Of a stretch of 64,000 nt of DNA, positions 51,970 to 60,609 are shown one piece after another (position 1 is the stretch's first letter; every line of letters starts with the position of its first letter). The DNA lies in NCBI RefSeq assembly GCF_001712755.1, contig NZ_MDKC01000009.1:1-64000 (forward strand). The letters run 5' to 3'. A program made the position numbers and the translations under genes. The DNA is from Gottfriedia luciferensis (lineage in GTDB: Bacteria > Bacillota > Bacilli > Bacillales > Bacillaceae_G). The notes beneath the pieces are model-generated. The model was not told the DNA's origin. It did no database searches and saw nothing but the letters and a program-made list of their open reading frames with translations.

Positions 51970-52269
51970 ATGGTAAACAAATTAGAGGAATTAAATGAGA
52001 GAAATACGTTAAACCATAGAAATATTGTAAAGTATGTAAAACACGTCTTTGATGAGTTAGACTTAAAAGTTAGAAGATTTCGTGAAGAAACAGCAATTAA
52101 GGCAGCTCATCATGCAAAACCAGATTTAGAAGAAGAAAAATTATTTTATAACAATATTCACCATATGAAGACGTTACTAATTGACGTATTAGAACGTACT
52201 ACTGAAGATCTTGAACATATGGGAGATAAAAACTGGAATAAAAACTTCAAAGACGGCGTAAACGCTTAA
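51970..52269 (+). CDS. Small helical protein of unknown function
   Basis: 99 residues from ATG 51970, chosen because GGAGG is 9 nt upstream; an in-frame ATG two codons earlier is too close. The sequence is entirely polar and helical (MVNKLEELNERNTLNHRNIV, DELDLKVRRFREETAIKAAH) with many His and Lys; no signal peptide or membrane helix. Cytoplasmic. Ends before a strong terminator. No family recognised. Confidence 0.72.
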   Translation: MVNKLEELNERNTLNHRNIVKYVKHVFDELDLKVRRFREETAIKAAHHAKPDLEEEKLFYNNIHHMKTLLIDVLERTTEDLEHMGDKNWNKNFKDGVNA

Positions 52270-52299
52270 TTTAAATAATAACGTATTTTCTCTATAAAT

Positions 52300-52333
52300 A
52301 AGGATAGGAAGGTATTTAAACCTTCCTATCCTT
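52300..52333. terminator. Bidirectional terminator
   Basis: AAGGATAGGAAGG / CCTTCCTATCCTT, 13-bp perfect arms, then TTTT; lies between the helical protein gene and the converging tetR. Confidence 0.88.
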
Positions 52334-52337
52334 TTAA

Positions 52338-52910
52338 TTATTGCTTTATATCCGACTTCAAATTTCTTACATAATTTTTCAATACAAAAAGTACACTTTC
52401 ATCAATTGGAATATTTATACCAAATCCATCACTTTTTTCAAGCGAAACAAAACCATGAAGCAAACTTCTAAAACCTCTTACCGCATGAATAAGTTCAATG
52501 TCCGTTAAATTATATGGTTTCAATAACTCATTGATTAAGTTCAAAATTTTATTCCCAGTTAAACGATACTCATCACCTGGTGTTTGAGACGGAGATAAGG
52601 TAGCTTTATATAAACCAGGATGAGTTCTAGCATAATCAAGATAAGCAAAAGCTAATGCAAAAATTGCATTCTCATTATTTTTTCCTTCAACCGATTCACA
52701 AAGTTTTTCATAAAGCTGTGTAATTCCATATACTGCAACACTATTTTTTAGTTCATCCAAATTCTTAATATGATTATAAATCGATGGTGGTTGAATCGTT
52801 AGCTTCTTTGCAAGATAACTAATCGTTAAAGCCTCCCACCCTTCTGTATCAACAATGTTAATTGAAGTACTCAGTAACTGATGAAAATTCAATCCAATTC
52901 TTGGTGACAT
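52338..52910 (-). CDS. TetR/AcrR family regulator
   Basis: A 190-residue repressor. The N-terminal helix-turn-helix contains EGWEALTISYLAKKLTIQPP and SIYNHIKNLDELKNSVAVYG. The C-terminal ligand domain has the WHG-like ALAFAYLDYARTHPGLYKAT and AVRGFRSLLHGFVSLE. It lies 17 bp downstream of the MBL hydrolase gene in the same operon and is likely to bind the 38-bp palindrome at 53644, repressing both. Ligand unknown. Confidence 0.92.
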   Translation of the reverse strand: MSPRIGLNFHQLLSTSINIVDTEGWEALTISYLAKKLTIQPPSIYNHIKNLDELKNSVAVYGITQLYEKLCESVEGKNNENAIFALAFAYLDYARTHPGLYKATLSPSQTPGDEYRLTGNKILNLINELLKPYNLTDIELIHAVRGFRSLLHGFVSLEKSDGFGINIPIDESVLFVLKNYVRNLKSDIKQ

Positions 52911-52927
52911 TCCGTATAATCCCCCAC

Positions 52928-53620
52928 TTACTGCATTTTAAGAGCACGGTCAATTGCTTCTTGTGGATCACTTAACATCGTACCATGACCGACTGCTAAT
53001 AATGTAGGTTTTAATTCGCTAATTTTCTTAGCACTATTTAAAGCAGCATCTTTATTCCATGTTGCCATTGATGGAAACGGAAATAAAATTCTTAATTGTC
53101 CAGAAATCGCAAAACCACCTCTTAATGAAAAAGCATCACCAGCGATAATTGCATTTGTCCGTTGATCAAAAAATGCCATTGAACCTGGTGTATGACCAGG
53201 AACCTCAACTGCTATTAAAGACCCTATCGTGTCTCCTTCCTGGAGTAATCGATCCGGGATGGTTTGGATATTTTTAGGAACGCCGCCTTTTATAGGAGTA
53301 TTAGGCTCATTAGCTTCTAAACTAGTGTCCCCTTTTAATAATTTTGCATCTCTTTTTGAAATGGAGACGACTGCATCTGGAAGTAGTGATTTTAATTGAT
53401 CAAGCGCTCCAACATGGTCGCCGTGCGCATGCGTTAAAACGATATTCGTGATTTTTTTGCCGATTTGATTAGCTGCTTCAATAATTTTAGTCGCGCTAAA
53501 GGAAAGTGCTGTATCAATTAACGTAAGTTCGTTTTCTTCTTCAACTAAAAAACAATTTACAGGAAAGAAATTGGGTAAAAAGCTTAACTCATAAAGAAAA
53601 TTTTTTTTCGTAATCTTCAA
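52928..53620 (-). CDS. Metallo-beta-lactamase-fold hydrolase
   Basis: A 230-residue dinuclear-metal hydrolase. The signature is VLTHAHGDHVGALDQL (about residues 59-74). Later metal ligands are in EVPGHTPGSMAF and IIAGDAFSLRGG, and the final His in AVGHGTML. The N-terminus is a small cytoplasmic beta-sandwich start without signal peptide. YflN/PqsE-like family; the real substrate, for example a lactone or thioester, is unknown. Co-transcribed with the TetR regulator. Confidence 0.9.
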   Translation of the reverse strand: MKITKKNFLYELSFLPNFFPVNCFLVEEENELTLIDTALSFSATKIIEAANQIGKKITNIVLTHAHGDHVGALDQLKSLLPDAVVSISKRDAKLLKGDTSLEANEPNTPIKGGVPKNIQTIPDRLLQEGDTIGSLIAVEVPGHTPGSMAFFDQRTNAIIAGDAFSLRGGFAISGQLRILFPFPSMATWNKDAALNSAKKISELKPTLLAVGHGTMLSDPQEAIDRALKMQ

Positions 53621-53643
53621 TTTATAACCTCCTAATAATAAAA

Positions 53644-53681
53644 ACTAATACCTTTAGTTTTATAATACTAAAGGTATTAGT
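53644..53681. promoter_or_regulatory. TetR operator and promoter of the MBL-tetR operon
   Basis: ACTAATACCTTTAGT-TTTATAAT-ACTAAAGGTATTAGT, 15-bp perfect arms, 23 bp before the MBL start. The spacer reads ATTATAAA on the transcribed strand, so the -10 lies inside the palindrome and repressor binding would block polymerase. Confidence 0.82.
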
Positions 53682-53733
53682 TTTTGTGAACAAAAATTCC
53701 AAATTTACAAAAAATCGTTAAAATAACTAAAAA

Positions 53734-53758
53734 ACCCTTCCATCATAGATGAAAGGGC
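53734..53758 (-). terminator. lysP-like gene terminator
   Basis: CCCTTCCATC / GATGAAAGGG (one mismatch) with T-rich minus-strand sequence after it. Confidence 0.65.
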
Positions 53759-53770
53759 TATACTTTATTA

Positions 53771-55240
53771 TTATTTTCTAGATAAGTCCATCTCTTTATA
53801 AGGAACAACTTTTGTTTTATGTTTAACTTTATAACCTAACCAAACAATTAAAAACACAGGAATTCCAATGTATGAAACAAGTACACCTTGCCAATCAATT
53901 GCATTACCTGTAAATGCTTGCCAGTTTTGAGCTAGCACAATAAATAAACAAGCTAAAAATGCTAAGATTGGACCTAGTGGGAACCATTTTGCGCGGTAAG
54001 GTAGGTCATTCAAATCTTTACCTTGAGCAACATAAGCCTTACGGAAACGGTAATGAGAAATCGCAATACCTAACCAAGCTAGGAAACCTGATAATCCTGA
54101 TAAATTTAATAACCAAGTATACACTTGACCTTCACCGAAAAATGAAGATAAACAAGCAAGTGAACCAACTGCAAGTGTTACATATAAAGCATTTGTAGGA
54201 ACACCATTTTTATTGACTTTTGTTAAGAATTTAGGAGCTTTTCCTTCAATTGCTAGAGTATATAACATACGAGTAGATGCATAAGTTCCACTATTACCTG
54301 CAGATAAAACTGATGTTAAAATAACTGCATTCATTACAGAAGCCGCAAATGCAACACCTAATTTTTCAAATACTAAAGTAAATGGACTAACAGCCACGTC
54401 ATTTTTCATTAGACCAGGATCTGTATAAGGAATTAATAAGCCAATTACGATAATAGCTAAAACATAAAATAAAAGGATGCGCCAGAAAATTTGACGGATA
54501 GCTTTTGGAACATTTTTCTCTGGATGTTCTGTCTCACCTGCTGCAACACCGATTAACTCTGTACCTTGGAATGAGAAACCTGCAACAATAAAGATTGATA
54601 AAACGCCTAAAAATCCATTATGAAACGGAGCATCTCCAACAGTAAAGTTTTTAAAGCCTGCATGATGTCCACTTATAATACCAAAAATCATTGCAATACC
54701 AACAACTAAAAAGACAACTACAGTTACAACTTTAATTAATGAAAACCAAAACTCTGATTCACCATAGCCTTTAACTGAAAGTAAATTTAAACCTAAAATA
54801 ATCACTAAAAAGATTCCGCTCCATAAAACAGCTGGAGAATGTGGGAACCAATATTTCATCAGCATTGCTGAAGCTAATAATTCAAAAGCTAAAGTGATTG
54901 CCCAGTTATACCAATAATTCCAACCCATAGCAAAACCAAATGCAGGATCAACGTAGCGAGATCCATACGTACTAAATGAACCAGAAACTGGCAAATAAGT
55001 CGCCATTTCACCTAAACTAGTCATTAAGAAATAAACCATAATACCAATTAGTCCGTAAGCTAAAACAGCTCCACCAGGACCAGCTTGACTAATTGAAGTT
55101 CCACTAGCTAAAAACAAACCTGTCCCAATTGAACCACCAATTGAAATCATCGTTAAATGTCTTGCTTTAAGGCCCCTTTTTAAAGAACCATCGTGAGTAT
55201 TCGATACTACTTTATCATTTTTAGGGTTTGTTAGTCCCAT
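53771..55240 (-). CDS. lysP: Lysine-specific amino acid permease
   Basis: A 489-residue APC-superfamily proton symporter with 12 membrane helices. Typical APC blocks are MISIGGSIGTGLFLASGTSI in helix 1 and SGSFSTYGSRYVDPAFGFAM in helix 3; the FSFQGTELIGVAAGETEHPE region follows helix 6. Sequence is LysP-like rather than histidine- or GABA-type by overall pattern, and a lysine riboswitch upstream in the leader strongly supports lysine uptake. Single gene. Confidence 0.88.
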   Translation of the reverse strand: MGLTNPKNDKVVSNTHDGSLKRGLKARHLTMISIGGSIGTGLFLASGTSISQAGPGGAVLAYGLIGIMVYFLMTSLGEMATYLPVSGSFSTYGSRYVDPAFGFAMGWNYWYNWAITLAFELLASAMLMKYWFPHSPAVLWSGIFLVIILGLNLLSVKGYGESEFWFSLIKVVTVVVFLVVGIAMIFGIISGHHAGFKNFTVGDAPFHNGFLGVLSIFIVAGFSFQGTELIGVAAGETEHPEKNVPKAIRQIFWRILLFYVLAIIVIGLLIPYTDPGLMKNDVAVSPFTLVFEKLGVAFAASVMNAVILTSVLSAGNSGTYASTRMLYTLAIEGKAPKFLTKVNKNGVPTNALYVTLAVGSLACLSSFFGEGQVYTWLLNLSGLSGFLAWLGIAISHYRFRKAYVAQGKDLNDLPYRAKWFPLGPILAFLACLFIVLAQNWQAFTGNAIDWQGVLVSYIGIPVFLIVWLGYKVKHKTKVVPYKEMDLSRK

Positions 55241-55377
55241 CTTATTGCCTCCTCTTCATTCTTGCAATCTTATCTTTACGCGAGAATATGGGACGGTATA
55301 AAAGTGTTGTATGATGTGTATTTTACTCAGTATTTTCGTCAATATGTAAAGAATGGAAAATCTGGTAAAATACAAAA

Positions 55378-55405
55378 AAACACGTGAAGCAATGTTCACG
55401 TGTTT
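55378..55405 (-). terminator. Riboswitch terminator
   Basis: ACACGTGAA-GCAATG-TTCACGTGT hairpin followed by TTTTTTT on the minus strand; the expression platform of the lysine riboswitch. Confidence 0.85.
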
Positions 55406-55424
55406 AAGACTCATATATATGTGT

Positions 55425-55635
55425 CAAACAGCATCAACATCTCTTCAATAGCCCTCCACAAGAAAATCTTGTGACAGTCCTATGCTTATTCAGCAATAGG
55501 CCCAATAATAAATTTAAATGGTAAATTTATTACTTCGGCAGTTTCACCTTTTATTACTTTTCACAGGTACCATAAACCTCAAAGTAACGACTAATCAAAA
55601 CTGCGCCTCTATCCATACGAGATAAAGATTATATT
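55425..55635 (-). promoter_or_regulatory. Lysine riboswitch (L-box)
   Basis: Minus-strand landmarks of the five-way junction aptamer occur in order. AGAGGCGCAG (55611-55602) is followed by AGTCGTTACTTTGAGG and the GGTGAAACTGCCGAA block (55548-55534). Then come GGGCC...TATTGCTG and GGACTGTCA (55481-55473). A terminator follows about 40 nt on. Lysine binding should stop transcription of the permease gene. Confidence 0.9.
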
Positions 55636-55820
55636 AAATTAATTTTTATAAACTCAATATACAATCTATTAATCTAGTTTGTCAATAAATATTTCGACAA
55701 AAATAGACTCAACCTAAGAAATCTATTTCTTGATTTTCGCTTCATGATACTCATGTCTTGTACCTAGCACTTATGTTTTTGTATAATAATTCTATGTACT
55801 TCAAAGGAGGAATTTTTCAC

Positions 55821-56636
55821 ATGACAATTTATAAAGCATTGACACTTGCGGGATCTGATAGTAGTGGTGGAGCTGGATTACAAGCTGATATTAAGACGTT
55901 TCAGGAACGTAATGTTTATGGCATGAGTGCAATTACTACTTTAGTAGCGATGGATCCTCATAATCATTGGCATCATCAAGTATTTCCAATTGATATAGAT
56001 ACGATTGCAGCACAATTAGAAACAATCGTTGTTGGCGTTGGAATTCAAGCAATGAAAACAGGAATGCTTGGTTCAACTGAAATAATTGAGTTAGCTGCAA
56101 AAACAATAAAAAAACATAATATTGATCGAGTTGTTGTCGATCCAGTTATGATTTGTAAAGGAAATGACGAGGCTCTTCACCCAGAGACAAATGATGCATT
56201 AAGAGAAATTTTAGTACCACTTTCAACAGTTGTAACACCAAATTTATTTGAGGCAGCTCAATTAGCTAAAATACCACCAATCTGCACTGTTGAACAAATG
56301 GAAGAAGCAGCACGCAAAATCCATGAATTAGGGGCTAAATATGTTTTAGTTAAAGGTGGAAGCAAAATTCAGCATGAACATGCAATAGATGTATTATTTG
56401 ATGGTGAAAAAATCGAGCATCTAGAATCGGACAGAATCGAAACTACATATACTCACGGTGCAGGTTGCACTTATTCTGCAGCGATTTGTGCAGAGCTTGC
56501 TAAAGGAGCAGAACCGAAAGAAGCAATCTACACTGCAAAGAAATTCATTACTGAAGCAATTCGTCACTCATTCCCACTTAATCAATACGTTGGCCCAACA
56601 AACCACATGGCATACCGATTACATGGAGAAGGCTAA
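55821..56636 (+). CDS. pdxK: Pyridoxine kinase / HMP kinase (PdxK)
   Basis: A 271-residue ribokinase-fold kinase phosphorylating pyridoxal, pyridoxine or HMP. The N-terminus has LAGSDSSGGAGLQADIKTF; the anion-hole/phosphate region is THGAGCTYSAAICAEL near residues 210-225. Very similar to B. subtilis PdxK/ThiD (271 residues) as I recall it. ATG 55821 has AAAGGAGG 10 nt upstream; the upstream extension lacks a signal. Single gene. Confidence 0.93.
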   Translation: MTIYKALTLAGSDSSGGAGLQADIKTFQERNVYGMSAITTLVAMDPHNHWHHQVFPIDIDTIAAQLETIVVGVGIQAMKTGMLGSTEIIELAAKTIKKHNIDRVVVDPVMICKGNDEALHPETNDALREILVPLSTVVTPNLFEAAQLAKIPPICTVEQMEEAARKIHELGAKYVLVKGGSKIQHEHAIDVLFDGEKIEHLESDRIETTYTHGAGCTYSAAICAELAKGAEPKEAIYTAKKFITEAIRHSFPLNQYVGPTNHMAYRLHGEG

Positions 56637-56647
56637 TATCAAATAAT

Positions 56648-56696
56648 GGGGCTGTCTCATAAGTCAGGTTAACTGACTTATGTGGCGCCCTTTTTT
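56648..56696 (+). terminator. pdxK terminator
   Basis: CATAAGTCAG-GTTAA-CTGACTTATG within GGGC / GCCC outer pairs, followed by TTTTTT. Confidence 0.9.
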
Positions 56697-56735
56697 ATAT
56701 TTTGGCTCTGTTAAACTAAAATGTTGATTTTTGTG

Positions 56736-56770
56736 CTTATGCAACTAACGCACTACGTAAGTTGAAGAAT
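56736..56770. repeat. Palindromic repeat, copy E
   Basis: CTTATGCAACTAACGCACTA followed by CGTAAGTTGAAGAATG; arms CAACTTACG / near-match; same family as the copies at 32-34 kb. Confidence 0.6.
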
Positions 56771-56829
56771 GAAATTATAATTAAAACATATTGACTCCAA
56801 TTTTTATTTAACAAATACTGATATATGTT

Positions 56830-58074
56830 TTAACCAACTGTATCACCTTTTTCATTGGTCAAAAACAGTTTTTGAAACTCAAATTCAAACTCAATAGGAG
56901 CTTTTTCACTTGAACGATAAACCTCTGCTCTTAAACCTTTTCTCCCCTTTATTGTGACTTGCTTCTTTGTAAGAATAATACTTCCCAAAATATACGGAAC
57001 ATTAAATGTTTCGAATATCCCAAGATGATTTACACTCTCTATTCCAGTTGCCTTTTGGAAAATATGTATATTATAAATAGCTTTTACATAGTTTCTTATG
57101 ATCGTTTCTCTAGTCACTATATAATGAATAGTTACCTTGTATTCATCATTTTCTTTAATGCCATATGTCAACGGAGTTTTCAGTTTATGCTTTTGGATAT
57201 ATTCTATTGCACCTTCTATTTTGTTTATTTCTAGGTGGTCAAAATCTGTAATGTATCTTAATCCCTCGATTATACTATTTAAAAAAAATTGTTCCTTCAT
57301 TTCTTGGGAAGCTTCCTTAAAAGTAGTGTAATCTAAAATTGCATGAGTATATTGAAAACAATCATCTTTACTTGTGCAAATATCAATAGCTTCTTCTATG
57401 GAATCTACTAATTCAATGTAAATTTCTTTATAGCCTGGTAAGCGGATATCAAACCAATAGAGAACATCAGAAAAAATGGTTGCATACATATTTTGATAGA
57501 AATAAACGTCTTCATCATCATCATCATCAAATTGAAAATTACTAGAGATACGTACTCCTATAATTCTTGTATCTAAAGGTCTCGGATTCTCTTTAAAATT
57601 TTGAATGATTCTTAATTTATGATTTAAACGATTTTGCAATGTGAATTGTTTCTTATTATCATCCAAAAATTTGAGTTCTTGCTTAGAATTAGGTGCATCT
57701 TTAATAGCAGTAATAATATCTTTCAAAAGTCCTTCAACATCAAAATCAAATTCTTTTTTAGTAGGTGCATATGGTATAAGAGGAATTGCCTCTTTTAATA
57801 ATCCTAGTGCAAGATGAAATACCTCTACAGATAGTTTTCGATTATCTTCAAAATGGGATAGGATCTCTACCTCGGGATGAACACCATAGGGCATTAGTAC
57901 TTTAGCTTCCCTTTTCTTTGGAGGGTTATTCAAAAATTTAAATGAGATGCTGTTATAAACACTACTATAGTTTTTCATGATTACGTGTTTGTTAAGGTAT
58001 AACTGCAAAACTTCCATAGTTCTGTTTGATTCACTTTTATCTTTATAATCATGAAAGTAAATATCTATTCTCAA
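56830..58074 (-). CDS. Large protein of unknown function (414 aa)
   Basis: No family recognised. The protein is soluble and has no signal peptide. It has a beta-rich N-terminus (MRIDIYFHDYKDKSESNRTM), a helical region, and an acidic insert FQFDDDDDEDVYFYQNMYAT near residue 185. After that come a mixed alpha/beta part (LPGYKEIYIELVDSIEEAID) and a beta-rich C-terminus (LGSIILTKKQVTIKGRKGLR). No nuclease, kinase or binding motif stands out. It has no SD-strong partner genes, palindrome copy E is downstream, and tandem repeats lie upstream. AT-rich composition may indicate an accessory gene, possibly of stress, defence or immunity type, but this is not supported directly. Confidence 0.7.
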   Translation of the reverse strand: MRIDIYFHDYKDKSESNRTMEVLQLYLNKHVIMKNYSSVYNSISFKFLNNPPKKREAKVLMPYGVHPEVEILSHFEDNRKLSVEVFHLALGLLKEAIPLIPYAPTKKEFDFDVEGLLKDIITAIKDAPNSKQELKFLDDNKKQFTLQNRLNHKLRIIQNFKENPRPLDTRIIGVRISSNFQFDDDDDEDVYFYQNMYATIFSDVLYWFDIRLPGYKEIYIELVDSIEEAIDICTSKDDCFQYTHAILDYTTFKEASQEMKEQFFLNSIIEGLRYITDFDHLEINKIEGAIEYIQKHKLKTPLTYGIKENDEYKVTIHYIVTRETIIRNYVKAIYNIHIFQKATGIESVNHLGIFETFNVPYILGSIILTKKQVTIKGRKGLRAEVYRSSEKAPIEFEFEFQKLFLTNEKGDTVG

Positions 58075-58727
58075 ATTTATACCTCATTCCACAGTTTATC
58101 ATCTACAATTCTTGATTTCATAATACAAGTAGAAAAGTCTTACGGCAAGGTAACATCCTTATTTTGTGACAAGTGAAATAAACCTATCCACCCCATATTC
58201 TCATATCCAAGTAAATCCTTTGAAAATACGACCCCACCAACATAAAGATATGAGACATCTCGGTACGTGTTTCTCTTTAACTTGTTGAAAAACGATAAAC
58301 AAATAACTAAAATAATTGTAAAACCTAATGCACCAAACGGTGAGCAAGCTTTTTTTATACTTTCTAATAAATACTAAAGTAAACTACTCCATCGTTAACA
58401 ACTTGATACGATTTTGGAAAAGCTGCTTAAATTTAGGTAATACAAATATAAAAACACGACACTATTTGCGAAACCCTTCACTTAAACAATCCTACCATTT
58501 ATTTGAATAAGAAAGTCAACAATCTTCATTAACAGAGCCTATATTTTAAAAAAGGGAATGTACTGACGCCAGTAGAGGTTAACTTGAAGCTGATATGATT
58601 GACCTTTTTACAGATAGTAAGCAGATTTTATCAAGTTTTTTTTAATTTGGAACAGATTTACTAGTTTTTGTTTTGAAAGTATCTAATTTAGATGTCACAA
58701 TACTGTAACTGGCATGGGTAATTTTTA
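58075..58727. other. Non-coding stretch upstream of the 414-aa gene
   Basis: A 60-codon ORF at 58328-58510 lacks a ribosome binding site and family resemblance. No clear RNA motif. The region leads into the tandem repeats. Confidence 0.5.
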
Positions 58728-58850
58728 ATTTTATTTGCGATTCCTGGAATTTAATTGCAGTTTCACTAACTTTATTTGCGATATCCTAATTTTAATTGCA
58801 GTTTTGCCAAATTTAATTGCGTTTTTCAGATTTTATTTGCAGTCCACGTA
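58728..58850. repeat. Tandem degenerate 20-22-bp repeats
   Basis: Six units that alternate TTTATTTGCGAT-type and TTTAATTGCAGT-type heads (TTTATTTGCGATTCCTGGAA, TTTAATTGCAGTTTCACTAA, and so on), all in the same orientation. Tails vary. On the other strand the units read TGCAATTAAA / CGCAAATAAA. Confidence 0.7.
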
Positions 58851-58871
58851 CATTTTTTATTTTAAAAATAA

Positions 58872-58905
58872 AAAAAGGGGAAAGGTTTCCCTATCCCTTA
58901 TGTTC
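58872..58905 (-). terminator. Terminator of the 69-aa protein gene
   Basis: On the minus strand AAGGGATAGGGAAA and TTTCCCCTTTTTTT form a G/C hairpin ending in a T-run, 8 bp past the stop. Confidence 0.7.
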
Positions 58906-58912
58906 CCACTTT

Positions 58913-59122
58913 TCACTTAACAATTCCCTTAATTGCCTTAACTGCATTTCTTCCTTTGAAATAAACGAATCTTTCCCATTTAGCTAATAAACCATTTCCG
59001 TTTTCACCATTTTCAATCTGAAGCGTGTGTTGTTTATGAAATTCAGCAACTCGTTCATTACGTTTTGTATGCAAAGTGTTTAGACGCTTGTGAAGATGTA
59101 ATGCATGTTTGTTTTGTCCCAT
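58913..59122 (-). CDS. Small basic protein of unknown function
   Basis: 69 residues, rich in His, Lys, Arg and Asn (MGQNKHALHLHKRLNTLHTK, RNERVAEFHKQHTLQIENGE), with an aromatic/basic C-terminus (WERFVYFKGRNAVKAIKGIV). Strong AAAGGAGG before the ATG and a terminator after the stop show a real gene. Not recognised; possibly a nucleic-acid-binding or spore protein on composition alone. Confidence 0.72.
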   Translation of the reverse strand: MGQNKHALHLHKRLNTLHTKRNERVAEFHKQHTLQIENGENGNGLLAKWERFVYFKGRNAVKAIKGIVK

Positions 59123-59318
59123 ATAAATTCTCTCCTCCTTTAGTTAATAGCTTAAATAGTTTATAAATAGCTAGAGCATACAATTTTCCGATTAATTTCT
59201 ACTCTATTTCCCACATACTTTTACACTTTCAATAATTTTGAATACCAAGTGAAAATTACCATTATTTAACATTTTTTATGTATTACATGTTATTATATAT
59301 AGAAAGGAAGTGGATTTT

Positions 59319-59636
59319 ATGAGAAAAAATTTTTCCATCTTAATGCTAACATTTCTGCTTTTTTTAGTAATTGGTTGTGAAAAAAATAATAACGAAGATA
59401 TCCAAGGGATTGCATATGCAAGCTTAACAAGAACTGAACAGGCTGCGTTAAGTGATAAACATGGAGTCGTTAAAAAAGTAGAATCTATACCCAATCAAGC
59501 GACTTTATTTAATAAAAACTATCATAAAGATAAACTATATTCTGTTACTTTTAATGGAGATAATCCTGAAGAGAAGATCGTTATCTATATTGATACAGAG
59601 ACAAACAAAAAAGTCGGAATGATTGGTGGGGAATAA
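59319..59636 (+). CDS. Small lipoprotein of unknown function
   Basis: 105 residues from ATG 59319 with AAAGGAAG upstream; a GTG three codons earlier is less likely. The signal FSILMLTFLLFLVIGCEKNN ends in lipobox VIGC. The mature part is a short domain (AYASLTRTEQAALSDKHGVV, DKLYSVTFNGDNPEEKIVIY). Not recognised; externally anchored. Confidence 0.75.
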   Translation: MRKNFSILMLTFLLFLVIGCEKNNNEDIQGIAYASLTRTEQAALSDKHGVVKKVESIPNQATLFNKNYHKDKLYSVTFNGDNPEEKIVIYIDTETNKKVGMIGGE

Positions 59637-59660
59637 TTCTTTAAGCAATATAACCTCAAG

Positions 59661-59699
59661 AAATAAAGAGCGATATTCGTCATTAATCGCTCTTTATTT
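59661..59699. terminator. Bidirectional terminator
   Basis: AAATAAAGAGCGAT / ATCGCTCTTTATTT, 14-bp perfect arms, between converging genes. Confidence 0.9.
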
Positions 59700-59718
59700 T
59701 TTATTGATTTTAATAAAA

Positions 59719-60312
59719 CTAGTCATTTAATCCTTTTCCATCGAGAATTTGATCAATGTATTTTTCAACCCTAGACGTACGTGTTTTCGATTGTTTCGGT
59801 TGAGAAAAATAATAAATATAAGCTCTTTGACGTCCTGGCGTTAATGCTTCAAAAGCCGTTTTTAAGGTCGGGTTTTCATCTAATTTAAGTTGTAATTCTT
59901 CAGGAACTTCATAATCTGAAGTCTTTTTTAATTCCACTTGCAAACCTGCTTTTTCCACTTCAATTGCTTCTTTAATATAGTCCTTCAAAACGCTTTCCAT
60001 TTCAATTATTTCCTGAATATTGGTGAATCGTATCTGACGTGCTGATTGTACATTTTCTGTTTGTTGAATCAGAATGCCTTTTGGATCTTTTAGCAACGCA
60101 CCTTTATGAAACAGAAGTGCACAATATTCTTTAAAACCATGAATTAAAACGATATTTTTATTATCAAGTGTGTAACAAGGATGCATCCATTTAAAATCTT
60201 CAGTCAGTTCACAGTCAATGACGATTTCTCTTAACTTATAAAATTCTTCTTGCCACTTTTTCGCTCTCAATAAAAATGCTTCAACTTTAGGATGCATATT
60301 ATTATTTGTCAT
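59719..60312 (-). CDS. YdeI-like protein (DUF1801)
   Basis: A 197-residue protein with an N-terminal DUF1801 domain of the YdeI/YdhG type (WQEEFYKLREIVIDCELTED, FKWMHPCYTLDNKNIVLIHG, FKEYCALLFHKGALLKDPKG). A C-terminal helix pair follows (RQRAYIYYFSQPKQSKTRTS). Length equals B. subtilis YdeI as I recall it, a protein linked to antimicrobial-peptide tolerance, though its biochemistry is unknown. Single gene. Confidence 0.88.
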   Translation of the reverse strand: MTNNNMHPKVEAFLLRAKKWQEEFYKLREIVIDCELTEDFKWMHPCYTLDNKNIVLIHGFKEYCALLFHKGALLKDPKGILIQQTENVQSARQIRFTNIQEIIEMESVLKDYIKEAIEVEKAGLQVELKKTSDYEVPEELQLKLDENPTLKTAFEALTPGRQRAYIYYFSQPKQSKTRTSRVEKYIDQILDGKGLND

Positions 60313-60554
60313 CGATAAACACCTCTCATTAATTCCACTTTTTTAGCTTTAAATAAACATAAATTAACCTCAGAATTTTCATCCCAATAATATGATTCGT
60401 ATTTCATGAAAAATCTTCGTTTTAAATTTTACTATAATGTTTTTATAATACCAATCGGATTGGCTCATTCACTTTAGTCTTAGCTAGTTAGCTCGGTCAT
60501 TACTCCCCTTAAAAAAGTTATTCTTTAAACGGATGCAAATTTCCTTCAAACAAA

Positions 60555-60592
60555 AAAAGAACAGGTCCAAGGTTTCCCTTATCCCTGCTCTA
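60555..60592 (-). terminator. Nitroreductase gene terminator
   Basis: On the minus strand GAGCAGG and CCTGTTC pair around a long loop, followed by TTTTTTTG. Confidence 0.65.
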
Positions 60593-60609
60593 CATACTCT
60601 TCTAAGTAC

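Noticed and set aside
58328-58510. 60-codon ORF in the gap upstream of the 414-aa gene
   Set aside because: No ribosome binding site, no family and AT-driven composition; chance ORF.
58728-58850. Possible CRISPR array
   Set aside because: Units are 20-22 bp with variable tails and no constant spacer, and no cas gene is in the window.
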